Origin: Prevotellaceae bacterium UBA2718
GTDB lineage: Bacteria; Bacteroidota; Bacteroidia; Bacteroidales; Bacteroidaceae
Assembly (NCBI GenBank): GCA_002353975.1
Contig: DEKQ01000104.1
Span: 36,330 to 57,480 of the forward strand
Direction of reading: 5' to 3'
Length of the DNA stretch: 21,151 bases
Shown here: positions 7,534 to 16,877 of the stretch, piece after piece
How the letters are laid out: every line of letters begins with the position of its first letter
Position numbering within the stretch: position 1 is the first letter of the stretch
Position numbers and translations under genes: made by a program
The notes under the pieces: generated by a model
What the model was told of the DNA's origin: nothing
Databases searched by the model: none
Seen by the model: only the letters and a program-made list of their open reading frames with translations

Positions 7534-8694
7534 ATGGAAATTGAATTTGTAAGAAGCAGATTTATCAAGCATTTTGACGGTGAGACAGGTAATATATATT
7601 TCTCTCCTGGACGTATAAACCTCATAGGCGAGCATACAGACTATAATGGAGGCTATGTGTTCCCCGGAGCTGTGGATTGCGGCGTTATGGCAGAAGTACG
7701 CCCTAACGGTTCCAATATGGTAAGGGCTTATTCTATAGACCTGAAAGATCGTGTGGATTTTGATGTCAACGATGAGCAAGGCCCGCGTGCCACATGGGCA
7801 CGTTTCCTTTACGGTATGGTGAAGGAATTTCAGATTCTCGGTGTCGAAGTGAAGGGATTCAATATCGCCTTTGCCGGTGATGTTCCTTTGGGCGCCGGTA
7901 TGTCATCAAGCGCTGCTATGGAGAGTTGTTTCGGATGTGCCCTGAACGACCTCTTTGCAGATAATAAAATATCCAAGTGGGACATAGTACTCGCTGGCCA
8001 GGCAACTGAGCATAAATATATCGGAACGAATTGCGGTATCATGGATCAGTTCGCTTCTGTGTTTGGCAAGGAGGGCTCGCTGATGCGTCTTGACTGCAAC
8101 AGCCGTGAGTTTGAATACTTCCCCTTCAACCCTGACGGCTACAGGCTTGTACTTCTCAATTCTTGTGTAAAGCATGAGTTGGCAGGCAGTCCATATAATG
8201 ACCGTCGTAACTCATGTGAGCGTGTGGTAAAGGCTGTTCAAGAAAAACATCCAGAAGGAAAGTTTGAAACCTTGAGAGACTGCACATGGGAAAATCTGGA
8301 AGAGGTTGCAGACGTGGTTTCTGCCGAGGATAAGCAGAGAGCTACGTTCGTGCTGGGCGAGAAAGACCGCGTACTCGGTGTCTGTGATGCTCTGCAAGCA
8401 GGTGACTATGAGAAGGTAGGACAATTGATGTATGAGACACACCGTGGATTATCAGAGGAATATGAGGTGAGCTGCGAGGAACTGGATTTCCTTGTAGAGA
8501 TAGCAAAGAAATGTGGAGTCACAGGTTCGCGAATCATGGGAGGCGGCTTCGGTGGCTGTACCATCAATCTGGTAAAGAGTGAACTGTATGATGACTTTAT
8601 CGCTACAGCAAAGAAAGAGTTTGCCGAAAAGTATGGACATGCTCCCAAGGTCTATGACGTGAAGATAGGAGATGGTTCCAAAAAGATCTGTTGA
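7534..8694 (+). CDS. galK: Galactokinase
   Basis: GalK phosphorylates alpha-D-galactose to galactose-1-phosphate with ATP, the first committed step of the Leloir pathway, in the cytoplasm. The 386-residue protein carries all three GHMP-kinase signatures: the galactokinase signature GRINLIGEHTDYNGG (26–40), the ATP-binding loop PLGAGMSSSAA (118–128) and the C-terminal GGGFGGC (335–341). The catalytic aspartate is expected at D171 in CGIMDQF. Length and motif spacing are normal. The ATG at 7534 follows an AT-rich leader. No galactose transporter, galM, galT or galE is in the window, so the rest of the pathway is encoded elsewhere. The next gene, xseB, has its best start 14 nt after the galK stop. 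Confidence 0.97.
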   Translation: MEIEFVRSRFIKHFDGETGNIYFSPGRINLIGEHTDYNGGYVFPGAVDCGVMAEVRPNGSNMVRAYSIDLKDRVDFDVNDEQGPRATWARFLYGMVKEFQILGVEVKGFNIAFAGDVPLGAGMSSSAAMESCFGCALNDLFADNKISKWDIVLAGQATEHKYIGTNCGIMDQFASVFGKEGSLMRLDCNSREFEYFPFNPDGYRLVLLNSCVKHELAGSPYNDRRNSCERVVKAVQEKHPEGKFETLRDCTWENLEEVADVVSAEDKQRATFVLGEKDRVLGVCDALQAGDYEKVGQLMYETHRGLSEEYEVSCEELDFLVEIAKKCGVTGSRIMGGGFGGCTINLVKSELYDDFIATAKKEFAEKYGHAPKVYDVKIGDGSKKIC

Positions 8695-8708
8695 TATACT
8701 GTTTCACA

Positions 8709-8897
8709 ATGAAGAATTATAATGAAGCCCTGCAGGAACTTGAGGACATCGCTCAACGCATGGAACGTGGTGACTATGACATAGAAACCATGAAGAGTGA
8801 CGTTGAGAAAGCCAAGAAACTCATAAAGTTCTGTCGTCAGAGGCTAACAAAGACAGAGGAGGAAATTAATGCAATTGTATCCGAAGATAGTGACTGA
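8709..8897 (+). CDS. xseB: Exodeoxyribonuclease VII small subunit
   Basis: XseB binds several-fold to the catalytic large subunit XseA to form exonuclease VII, which degrades single-stranded DNA from both ends. The 62-residue product is an all-helical hairpin with the family pattern: NYNEALQELEDIAQRMERGD (3–22), then a segment with hydrophobic spacing (DIETMKSDVEKAKKLIKFCR) and an acidic tail. I prefer the ATG at 8709 because it starts at the conserved N-terminal helix. A TTG at 8691 overlapping the galK stop would add six unusual residues. xseA is not in this window. The last 29 nt overlap the start of the mrp gene in another frame. Confidence 0.88.
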   Translation: MKNYNEALQELEDIAQRMERGDYDIETMKSDVEKAKKLIKFCRQRLTKTEEEINAIVSEDSD

Positions 8898-10023
8898 TGC
8901 GCTGGAGTCCGTCACGTATGCTGGGACAAAGGCCGGCATAGTGTCAAGTGGACTCCTGGCGGATCAGCCAAAGGTAACGTGTGAGAACCAAGGCACCCCT
9001 GAAGAAAAATGGTCTGTAGAGGTTTTGCTATCGTTCCCTCGCGAGACAGATCCATTCTGGAAATCTACGGTTAAGGCTGCTGAAGCTGCCATTGGTTACT
9101 ATATCAAACAAGCTGCTGAAGCTCAGGGTGAGACTGATGTCCATTGCACTGTGACCGTGAATCATGAATTCAAACAGGCACCACGTCCAGAGGATGATAA
9201 ACTCTTGCCGCAGGTGAAGAATATCATTGCTGTAAGTTCGGGTAAAGGTGGGGTAGGCAAGAGCACCGTCTCTGCCAACCTTGCCATCTCGCTTGCAAGA
9301 CTGGGGTATTCTGTAGGACTGCTCGACACGGATATCTTTGGTCCCTCAATGCCTAAGATGTTCGGTGTGGAAGAGGCGCGCCCGTATGCCATAGAGAAAG
9401 AGGGCAGACAGCTAATCGTGCCCATAGAGCAATATGGGGTACGATTACTCAGTATAGGTTTCTTCGTAGATAAGAATACTGCAACGCTATGGCGTGGTGG
9501 TATGGCATGCAGCGCTCTGAAGCAACTTATAGCAGATGCAGATTGGGGCGAGCTGGACTTCCTGATACTCGATACTCCACCAGGTACCTCTGACATACAC
9601 CTGTCACTCTTGCAGACTCTCGCTATAACCGGAGCGATAATTGTTTCTACTCCTCAACAAGTAGCATTGGCAGATGCAAGGAAAGGTATAGACATGTACA
9701 CCAACGACAAGGTCAATGTGCCTATCTTGGGACTGGTAGAAAATATGGCTTATTTCACACCTGCAGAGTTGCCTGAGAATAAGTACTACATCTTTGGTAA
9801 AGAAGGATGCAAGGCACTCGCTCAGGAGATGAATGTACCGTTGTTGGCTCAGATTCCTGTTGTGCAGAGCATCTGTGACAATGGTGACAATGGTACGCCT
9901 GCAGCACTCGATGTCGCATCGCCCACGGGGCAGGCATTCCTCGCCTTGGCGCAGAGTGTCGTAACGGTTACGAACCGGCGTAATGCTCAGGCTCCAAAGA
10001 CTGAGAGGGTGCACACACATTAG
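8869..10023 (+). CDS. mrp: Mrp/NBP35-family iron–sulfur carrier ATPase without the CxxC motif
   Basis: This is a 384-residue cytoplasmic P-loop ATPase of the ApbC/Mrp group, which bind and transfer Fe–S clusters. The N-terminal ~100 residues look like a DUF59/MIP18-type domain (LYPKIVTDALESV near the start). The ATPase domain follows, with the deviant Walker A GKGGVGKST (125–133), DTDIFGPSMP (153–162), WRGGM (208–212), LDTPPGTSD (234–242) and TPQQVALAD (261–269). The C-terminal cluster-binding CxxC, normally after the ENM motif, is missing: ENMAYFTPAELPENK (291–305) has no cysteine. The five cysteines present (38, 93, 214, 314, 336) are widely scattered. Bacteroidetes homologues as I recall them share this TPAELPENK variant. 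The start overlaps xseB by 29 nt; I keep it because LYPK is the usual N-terminus. Confidence 0.92.
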   Translation: MQLYPKIVTDALESVTYAGTKAGIVSSGLLADQPKVTCENQGTPEEKWSVEVLLSFPRETDPFWKSTVKAAEAAIGYYIKQAAEAQGETDVHCTVTVNHEFKQAPRPEDDKLLPQVKNIIAVSSGKGGVGKSTVSANLAISLARLGYSVGLLDTDIFGPSMPKMFGVEEARPYAIEKEGRQLIVPIEQYGVRLLSIGFFVDKNTATLWRGGMACSALKQLIADADWGELDFLILDTPPGTSDIHLSLLQTLAITGAIIVSTPQQVALADARKGIDMYTNDKVNVPILGLVENMAYFTPAELPENKYYIFGKEGCKALAQEMNVPLLAQIPVVQSICDNGDNGTPAALDVASPTGQAFLALAQSVVTVTNRRNAQAPKTERVHTH

Positions 10024-10049
10024 TATCTATAATACCACACAAAAAGAGT

Positions 10050-13000
10050 ATGCGTAACAAAATAATTCTCCTTATAATATCATTTGTAATGTTTCTCACA
10101 GCCTCAGCTGAGAGTTATGAGACTTTGTGGAAGCGTTACGACAAGGCAACCCAAAAGGATATGCCTCAAGATGCCATAGAAGTGCTGCATAAAATAGAAA
10201 GTAAGGCAGAGGCGGAGAAGTCATGGCCACAGCTGATGGCTGCAATGATATTGGAGCACAACAGGTGGGCTGAAATAAGCAACGACAGCATAGTTCCAGC
10301 AAGGAAGCGGCTGAGAGAGCGTTTCCAAACTGGCGTGCCTGCCACCATACTCAGAATTGTGATGGACGAACGCATAGACCTTGACTCGCTGATGTCTTTG
10401 ACAGATGCTTCGGAATATACGAAGGCAAATGGCGAGAAGCAATGTGGGTTGCTTGTGGAGAGAGGCTATGACAGCAGGTTTTTCAATCACGACCTGCTGA
10501 GCATGATAATAATGCGGCAATATCCTGATAAGCGTGACTCTTTGCTGAGCCGCTACTATGGCGATGATAATGAGATGGTAGAGTTTCTGGCTACGCAAAG
10601 CAGGATATATAACACAGACTCTTTAGAAGAGAAAATTAGGCTTATAGACAATGCGCTTGTACGTTGGCCCAAATGGAATGTGGCTCAGGAATTAGTGAAT
10701 TATCGCAGGTCGCTGACAATTCCCTACGTCAAATACTCTATAAATAACGGCTATGAGTATGCTGCCAAGGATCGCTGGTTATATTTGCGTTCTGCCAGGA
10801 ATGTCTCAAAGGTTATGGTTGAGCTTACACCGTTAGATGCCCATAAGAGACAAAATGGGGAAATGCATAAATACTCTTTGTCGCTTAAACCGGCAAAAGA
10901 GTGGGAGACGCTGCAGGACTCCATAAATTTAGGAACGCTGAAGCCTGGCATATATGCCATAAAGATCAGTCCGCAGGTCATTCCTACATGGGTTAAGAAG
11001 ACAGAAGAGGCTCATGATACGCTATATGTGTCGCATCTGCAGGTGTTGTCAATTGGTTTGCCACAAAATCGTTTGCGTTGTATCGTGGTAGATGCTCCAA
11101 CGGGACAGCCTGTGCCTGGTGCCTTGCTACATGTACGAGTAAACCGAAACAAAGGCAAGGTAAGGACATACGCTACTGATGACAAAGGAGAATGCACCAT
11201 CACCCTGACATCCCAAGAAAGCCGTTTCAACCTTGAGGGATATGCCACAGCTCATGCCGACAGCATCGTCGTGTGGAACAATATAGGAGGAAGCTATTAT
11301 TGGAATAAGCATGAGAAGACTTATGTTAACACACAAACTTATACTGACCGCGCCTTGTATCGCCCGGGACAGAAGGTGGAGGCTGTGTTATTAAAGTATA
11401 GCATATCTCCCGACAATGCGACAACCGTAATAGAGGGAGATACCGTGGAGGTGATAATGCATAACCGTGACATGGGTGGTTTCCGCGAGATTAGCAGGCA
11501 GACAGCCGTTACGGATAAGTATGGTACTGCTCATCTGACCTTTACAATTCCGGATAATGCAAAAGGAGGCAGATATTCTCTCACGGGAAGAGCTGAATTT
11601 ATGGTAGAGGAATACAAACGCCCTACATTTGAGGTAGCCTTCCAAGATCCTAAGACCATTGACACCACTGGCGACACCATTCGTGTGCAGGGTACGGTAA
11701 AAAGCTATAGCGGAGCCAGCATGGCTGGTAGCAGCGTGGTGGTGAGTGCTCGCAGGAGGACATGGTGGTTTAGAATGCATTATGGTGAATTTGTAGATAA
11801 TATTTTGCAGGACACTATCTACACCGATGCCGAGGGAAAGTTTATCGTAGCCATACCCGTGAAGAGTGGCATTACGGAACTCCCGCGCTGGTACTACACG
11901 TTTGAGGTGTCGGCTATGGTGAGGAACAACTCAGGCGAGAGCCAGCAGGCTGGTGTCAATATCCCCATGAATGTTGGTAAAGAAGCACCGAGTGAAGAGG
12001 AAAGACGCAATAAGCATTGCTGGCACTCTCTGTCATCAGAAACATTCTCTGCCGGTGAGGCTGTCACCCTGACTATTGGTAGCGATTTCAAAGGTGTGTA
12101 TGCCCCATACATCGTGTCGTCAGGACAGCAGGTGGTAGAGCAGGGCGTATGGAGCTTTAATGCTGATTCCATTACCAAAACATTCCGTTATAAGCCGGAA
12201 TGGGGAGATGGAATAACCGTGTCATACGCGTGGATTAAGAATGGTCATCATTACAGCGATGAAGTAAGGATAAAGCGTGCCCTGCCTGACAAGACCCTCA
12301 GGCTCTCATGGGGTACGTTCCGAGACAAAACGACACCAGGGCAGAAAGAGAAGTGGACTGTCAGCATCACCGACGGCGATGGGCAGCCCCGCAAGGCGCA
12401 GCTCATGGCTGTGCTGTATGATAAGTCGCTCGACGGCATCAAAAAACACAGTTGGTCATTAAACGACCTCCGCACTCTGAACCTGCCATCTACTTACTGG
12501 AGACTGACGGAGCAGATTGATAGGAAATATGGATTCATTGACTCTGAGGCACAGATGGTGAGGAGTCGTAGCCTTATTTTCACCGGCATTAATCCCAAAT
12601 ACTCCTTATTTGGAGGTTATCGTCTCTATAAGGGTGGGGGCTTGACCCGCGCTGTTCTAATGAGTAGTGCTCCACCAATGCAGGAAAGTAAAGTGGCAAG
12701 AACGGCCGTAGGCGCGCTCAATGTTATGGGAAATAGTGCTGACGGCGAGGTGCTCAAGGCAAGTGAGGTGGTACGCACGGAAGGAGTCTTTGACTGTATA
12801 GAAAGTGGTGCTGCAGGAATGTCAATGATACCCCTTCGCTCCGACTTCGCCGAAACGGCTTTCTTCATGCCACAATTGGAGAGTGATGAAAAGGGTAGGG
12901 TGAACCTCTCATTTACATTACCTGAGAGTGTCACCACGTGGCGCTTCCTCGCTATGGCTCACGATAAGGATATGCGCTACGGATTTATGGAAGACGAGTG

Positions 13001-14615
13001 TGTGGCGCAGAAGAAGATTATGATACAACCTCAGATGCCACGATTCCTGAGGATTGGCGACAAGGCAGTTATAAAGGCTGATATCACAAACCTTTCTGAT
13101 AAGGCGATGAAGGCAAAGGCACGCTTGCAGGTTGTTGATGCAAAAACACAGAAGGTGATAGGCAACATATATAATAATGTACGCGTGGAAGCAAATTCCA
13201 CTGCCGTGGCATCATTCCCTTTGCCCAAGGCTAAGGCAACAGGAGAGTGGACATTCCGTGTAACGGTAGAAGCCGACGGCAATACAGATGGTGAACAGCA
13301 TGTCTTGTCCATCCTTCCTTTAGAGCAGCAGCTGCCAGAAGTGGCCGATTATGTCATTAATCCTGATAGTATGATGCTTGCGGCTCTGCCAGAACTGCTG
13401 CTGCCAGAATGTGAAAATGCCATTTGCCTCTCCAATGCCGTCTATGCCAACATAATGACGGCCAAACTGAAGGACACCATTCCTGACCTGAAGCAGAATA
13501 ATTTGATAAACCGCCTCATGGAGCTGCAGAATGCAGATGGCTCTTTCTCTTGGTATAAGGGAATGCACGGCAACAGTTATATGACAATGGCGGTGCTCAA
13601 GACTCTTGCACGTGGCCAGTATCACTCTGGCCAGAATCCTTTGCTCAGTGGAATTATGAAGAGTGCTTTCTCTTACATGCGGTCCAAGATGCAAGAGAAT
13701 ATGGAGCAGCAAAAGAAATCAAAGATGTCTCCATACCTTAGTAATGCCGCTCTTGACTGGCTCTATACGCTTGCCATCACAAATACAGATGGTGGCGAGG
13801 CAGCGAAGTATTATCGCAAACTCATTCCTGAAGATTGCAACAAGGCTGATATGGAGACAAAGGCAGTCGCTGCAATAGTGCTGAATGAAAACGGTAAGCG
13901 TGCAAAGGCTAAGGAGTATGCCGAGGCGATAAAGCAACACACAGTTTACCGCGAGGATATGGGAAGATACTTCGATTCTTATCGTACCCACTACTCATGG
14001 TGTGACTATCGCATCCCTTCGCAGTCGATGGCTATAGAAGCTTTGCAGAGCATCACGCCTGATGACAACTGTACCATAAAGGAGATGCAACGCTGGCTCT
14101 TCTCTTCAAAGCGTACCCAACGATGGGATAATCCATACAATACGGTAAACGCCGTGAATGCTTTCATGGCAAAGACGGAGGAGTGCCCATCTGAAACGGA
14201 GCAGATGAAGAAAGCGACCACAGTACATGCAGCCGATTACAAGCAGATAATTGGAGTGAAGCGTGAGATATTGTGGGATGGCAAGCCAACATCGTTGCTG
14301 ACAGTAAGGATTACTATTGATGCGGATCGCGACTATGACTTCGTGACCATTACGGACAATCGCCCTGCCTGCTTGGAGCCTGTGCAACAGCTCTCTGGGT
14401 ATCACGATGGAGCATACAGGCAGCATCGGGACAATGCGACAATCTATGCATTTGATCAGCTGAGTAAGGGAAAACATATGATAGAGACACAGTACTACGT
14501 AAGCAAAGAGGGAGAATTCACTTCGGGCAACATAACTGCAATATGCACCTATGCTCCGGAATTTCAAGGCTCGGCAAATACGTACACAATAAGCTGTCCA
14601 GGCAAGAAGGAGTAG
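10050..14615 (+). CDS. Secreted alpha-2-macroglobulin-family protein, thioester motif absent
   Basis: This 1521-residue protein has a signal peptide (MRNKIILLIISFVMFLTASA, cut after residue 20), so it is periplasmic or anchored at the cell envelope. Domain order: a helical N-terminal region (~25–250); beta domains; the MG2 domain marked by YTDRALYRPGQKVEAVLL (431–448); EEYKRPTFEVAF near 520; the A2M core with GVFDCIESGAAGMSMIPLRSDF (~913) and LPESVTTWRFLAMAHDKDMR (~958); an alpha-toroid segment with ELQNADGSFSWYKGM (~1155); and a C-terminal receptor-binding-like beta domain (DNRPACLEPVQQLSGY). Family members trap or inhibit proteases. The CxEQ thioester is not present where expected; the toroid begins with PECENAICLSNAVYANIM. 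The toroid appears shorter than in ~1,850–2,000-residue Bacteroides homologues (from memory). No pbpC neighbour exists, unlike E. coli yfhM. A secreted DUF1573 gene follows. Confidence 0.88.
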   Translation: MRNKIILLIISFVMFLTASAESYETLWKRYDKATQKDMPQDAIEVLHKIESKAEAEKSWPQLMAAMILEHNRWAEISNDSIVPARKRLRERFQTGVPATILRIVMDERIDLDSLMSLTDASEYTKANGEKQCGLLVERGYDSRFFNHDLLSMIIMRQYPDKRDSLLSRYYGDDNEMVEFLATQSRIYNTDSLEEKIRLIDNALVRWPKWNVAQELVNYRRSLTIPYVKYSINNGYEYAAKDRWLYLRSARNVSKVMVELTPLDAHKRQNGEMHKYSLSLKPAKEWETLQDSINLGTLKPGIYAIKISPQVIPTWVKKTEEAHDTLYVSHLQVLSIGLPQNRLRCIVVDAPTGQPVPGALLHVRVNRNKGKVRTYATDDKGECTITLTSQESRFNLEGYATAHADSIVVWNNIGGSYYWNKHEKTYVNTQTYTDRALYRPGQKVEAVLLKYSISPDNATTVIEGDTVEVIMHNRDMGGFREISRQTAVTDKYGTAHLTFTIPDNAKGGRYSLTGRAEFMVEEYKRPTFEVAFQDPKTIDTTGDTIRVQGTVKSYSGASMAGSSVVVSARRRTWWFRMHYGEFVDNILQDTIYTDAEGKFIVAIPVKSGITELPRWYYTFEVSAMVRNNSGESQQAGVNIPMNVGKEAPSEEERRNKHCWHSLSSETFSAGEAVTLTIGSDFKGVYAPYIVSSGQQVVEQGVWSFNADSITKTFRYKPEWGDGITVSYAWIKNGHHYSDEVRIKRALPDKTLRLSWGTFRDKTTPGQKEKWTVSITDGDGQPRKAQLMAVLYDKSLDGIKKHSWSLNDLRTLNLPSTYWRLTEQIDRKYGFIDSEAQMVRSRSLIFTGINPKYSLFGGYRLYKGGGLTRAVLMSSAPPMQESKVARTAVGALNVMGNSADGEVLKASEVVRTEGVFDCIESGAAGMSMIPLRSDFAETAFFMPQLESDEKGRVNLSFTLPESVTTWRFLAMAHDKDMRYGFMEDECVAQKKIMIQPQMPRFLRIGDKAVIKADITNLSDKAMKAKARLQVVDAKTQKVIGNIYNNVRVEANSTAVASFPLPKAKATGEWTFRVTVEADGNTDGEQHVLSILPLEQQLPEVADYVINPDSMMLAALPELLLPECENAICLSNAVYANIMTAKLKDTIPDLKQNNLINRLMELQNADGSFSWYKGMHGNSYMTMAVLKTLARGQYHSGQNPLLSGIMKSAFSYMRSKMQENMEQQKKSKMSPYLSNAALDWLYTLAITNTDGGEAAKYYRKLIPEDCNKADMETKAVAAIVLNENGKRAKAKEYAEAIKQHTVYREDMGRYFDSYRTHYSWCDYRIPSQSMAIEALQSITPDDNCTIKEMQRWLFSSKRTQRWDNPYNTVNAVNAFMAKTEECPSETEQMKKATTVHAADYKQIIGVKREILWDGKPTSLLTVRITIDADRDYDFVTITDNRPACLEPVQQLSGYHDGAYRQHRDNATIYAFDQLSKGKHMIETQYYVSKEGEFTSGNITAICTYAPEFQGSANTYTISCPGKKE

Positions 14616-14665
14616 TATAAAGTCAACTGCTGGTAAAATGCTAACAATAAAGGACTATTAGTAAT

Positions 14666-15745
14666 ATGAAAAATAACATAATATCGCGTTTCGCAATTAT
14701 CGGGATTATGTCACTACTGACCCCGACTTGCGCCCTTCATGCACAGTCTCTTCAGACTTTGCAAGGTGAGATGGAATGCGGACAGATGCTTTTCAAACAG
14801 CCAACTTCCATAACTGTTGAAATGCGTAATGCAGGTACCGAGACAGTTAATATCACCAAAGTAGAAACCGGATGTGGATGCACTCAGGCCACATATTCTA
14901 AAGATCCCATAGAACCAGGCACTACAACCCTAATAACCGTGGTCTTTGACGCAAAGCAGTTAGGGCATTTCGACCGTGTGCTAAGAGTATTTGACTCTTC
15001 TTCTGATACTCCGTCAGAGGTCCTCATGCATGGTCAGGTTGTGACAAAGATTATAGATTATACGGGCGAGTATCCCCACAAAATGGGCGCACTATATACC
15101 GATGCTGATGCTTTGGAGTTTGATAATGTGAACAAAGGACAGCGACTTGTGAGGGAAATCCATGTATTCAATGCATCCGGACAGAACCTGACTCCTGTCA
15201 TGTTGCGTCTGCCTTCTTACCTAAAGGCGGAAATCACCCCCCATGTTCTTGCTCCGAAACAGAAGGGCACGATGCGAATCATCCTAAATTCAAAGGATTT
15301 GCATGACTATGGCCTGATACAGTCAACTATCTATCTCGGCAAAAACGGAGCAGATAAGATATCGTCAGAGAAAGAAATCCCTGTTTCTATAGTCTTATTG
15401 CCGCCATCGCTGAAGAGTAGTGGGCTGAAACGGGCAAATGCGCCCCATCTGTCTATGTCGGCCAGAGAGATAAATCTTACCGAACTACAGAGGAAATCCA
15501 AAGCCAAAGATGAAATCATCCTTACCAATACGGGACGCACGACTCTTGAAATCTCAAAACTGCAACTGTTCTCCCCTGGATTGCAAGTTGAGTTAGGTGA
15601 GCAAAAACTGGAGCCGGGTGCATCAACCAAGCTCAGAGTTTCTGCCAAGGGAAAGAATTTAAGGAAATGGCGTACACGTCCGCGTATCCTTATGATAACA
15701 AACGATCCTGATAATCAGAAAGTAATCATCGAAGTAAGAAGATAG
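14666..15745 (+). CDS. Secreted DUF1573 protein with three Ig-like domains
   Basis: This is a 359-residue exported protein of unknown function. The signal peptide ends at LHA–QS (cleavage after A26). The first domain is a clear DUF1573 unit: F43 and VEMRNAGTETVNITKVETGCGCTQ with the GCGC motif at 69–72, then IEPGTTTLITVVFDAK. This beta-sandwich type is related to the ASH/MSP fold. Two weaker repeats of the same layout follow: FDNVNKGQRLVREIHVFNAS (~151–170), and near the C-terminus EIILTNTGRTTLEISKLQLF with KLEPGASTKLRVSA. Only the first has the cysteine motif. It follows the A2M gene by 50 nt and precedes meaB by 6 nt, so it probably shares a transcript with both. A link to A2M is suggested only by adjacency and shared export. 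Confidence 0.85.
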   Translation: MKNNIISRFAIIGIMSLLTPTCALHAQSLQTLQGEMECGQMLFKQPTSITVEMRNAGTETVNITKVETGCGCTQATYSKDPIEPGTTTLITVVFDAKQLGHFDRVLRVFDSSSDTPSEVLMHGQVVTKIIDYTGEYPHKMGALYTDADALEFDNVNKGQRLVREIHVFNASGQNLTPVMLRLPSYLKAEITPHVLAPKQKGTMRIILNSKDLHDYGLIQSTIYLGKNGADKISSEKEIPVSIVLLPPSLKSSGLKRANAPHLSMSAREINLTELQRKSKAKDEIILTNTGRTTLEISKLQLFSPGLQVELGEQKLEPGASTKLRVSAKGKNLRKWRTRPRILMITNDPDNQKVIIEVRR

Positions 15746-15751
15746 AGTAGT

Positions 15752-16855
15752 ATGTATCATCCAGAGAACGATAACGAATATAAAGGTCTGCAGGTCAACA
15801 ATGGCGTAGCGCAACCTTCCATCATAAACCCCTACCTTAACCGCAGCCGGTTTCAGCGGAAGCAGTATAGCGTAGATGAGATAGTTGATGGCATCCTGGC
15901 AGGTAATGTAACGATGCTCTCTCAGGCTGTCACGCTCATTGAGAGTGTCATTCCCCAGCATCAGGAGAAGGCTCAGCAGGTGATAGAACGTTGCCTGCCT
16001 TATAGTGGGAAATCTGTGCGCATCGGCATCAGCGGAGTACCGGGAGCAGGCAAATCTACCAGTATAGATGAGTTCGGAATTCATGTGCTAAATCGCTTTG
16101 GCGGAAAGCTTGCCGTGCTTGCCATAGACCCCTCGTCAGAACGTAGCAAGGGCTCTATCTTAGGCGATAAGACACGAATGGAGAAACTGTCACAACATCC
16201 GGATGCATACATCCGCCCTTCACCATCGGCTGGCTCCTTAGGAGGCGTGGCACGCAAGACACGCGAAACGGTAATTCTGTGTGAAGCCGCAGGATTTGAC
16301 AAGATATTTATTGAGACCGTAGGCGTGGGGCAGAGCGAGACAGCGTGCCATTCCATGGTGGACTTCTTCCTGCTCATCCAGGTAGCGGGAACGGGAGATG
16401 AACTTCAGGGCATCAAACGTGGCATAATGGAAATATCAGACGGTATCGTCATCAACAAGTGTGATGGAGACAACGTAGAGAAGTGCAAGATGGCAGCTCA
16501 GAATTTCCGTAATGCCCTGCATTTCTTTCCTATGCCCGAGAGCGGGTGGGAGAGGAAAGTGCTCACCTATTCCGGTTTCTATGGCTACGGCATCAAGGAA
16601 GTGTTCGACATGATATACGAATATGTTGATTTCGTAAAGGAGAACGGCTACTTTGACTATCGCCGCCATCAGCAGAACAAATACTGGATGTATGAGACAA
16701 TAGAAAATACTCTCAGAAACCGTTTCTACAACTGCCCCGTAATATCAGATGGATTGGAGGCGGCAGAAGAGGCTGTGCAGGCAGGTCAGAAAACCAGCTT
16801 CATGGCAGCAGCAGAACTGTTGGACGCATACTATAAGACATTAAACACTAAATAG
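15752..16855 (+). CDS. meaB: Methylmalonyl-CoA mutase-associated GTPase MeaB
   Basis: MeaB is a G3E-type P-loop GTPase that protects and reloads adenosylcobalamin in methylmalonyl-CoA mutase. The 367-residue product shows Walker A GVPGAGKS (95–102), DPSSERSKGSILGDKTRM (126–143), the RPSPSAGSLGGVA block (155–167), ETVGVGQSE (188–196) with the switch region, the Walker B-type aspartate in MVDFFLL (202–208), and the guanine-specificity motif NKCD (235–238). The family was formerly annotated ArgK. In Prevotella-like anaerobes the mutase serves the succinate-to-propionate route, but the mutase subunit genes are not in this window. The ATG at 15752 is 6 nt after the DUF1573 stop. ispH starts 22 nt after this gene ends. 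Length and motifs look intact. Confidence 0.95.
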   Translation: MYHPENDNEYKGLQVNNGVAQPSIINPYLNRSRFQRKQYSVDEIVDGILAGNVTMLSQAVTLIESVIPQHQEKAQQVIERCLPYSGKSVRIGISGVPGAGKSTSIDEFGIHVLNRFGGKLAVLAIDPSSERSKGSILGDKTRMEKLSQHPDAYIRPSPSAGSLGGVARKTRETVILCEAAGFDKIFIETVGVGQSETACHSMVDFFLLIQVAGTGDELQGIKRGIMEISDGIVINKCDGDNVEKCKMAAQNFRNALHFFPMPESGWERKVLTYSGFYGYGIKEVFDMIYEYVDFVKENGYFDYRRHQQNKYWMYETIENTLRNRFYNCPVISDGLEAAEEAVQAGQKTSFMAAAELLDAYYKTLNTK

Positions 16856-16877
16856 TGAACCATAAACCCTCTTCTTC

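Noticed and set aside
8691..8708. TTG start for xseB overlapping the galK stop
   Set aside because: It adds six residues (MIYCFT) not usual in XseB, while the ATG at 8709 begins at the conserved helix.
12277..12462. Small forward frame within the A2M gene
   Set aside because: Arg/Ser-rich translation in an alternative frame of a well-conserved gene, with no independent support.
13400..13425. ECENA in the A2M protein as a thioester site
   Set aside because: A thioester needs CxEQ with the Gln three residues after the Cys; here that position is Ala (C-E-N-A).
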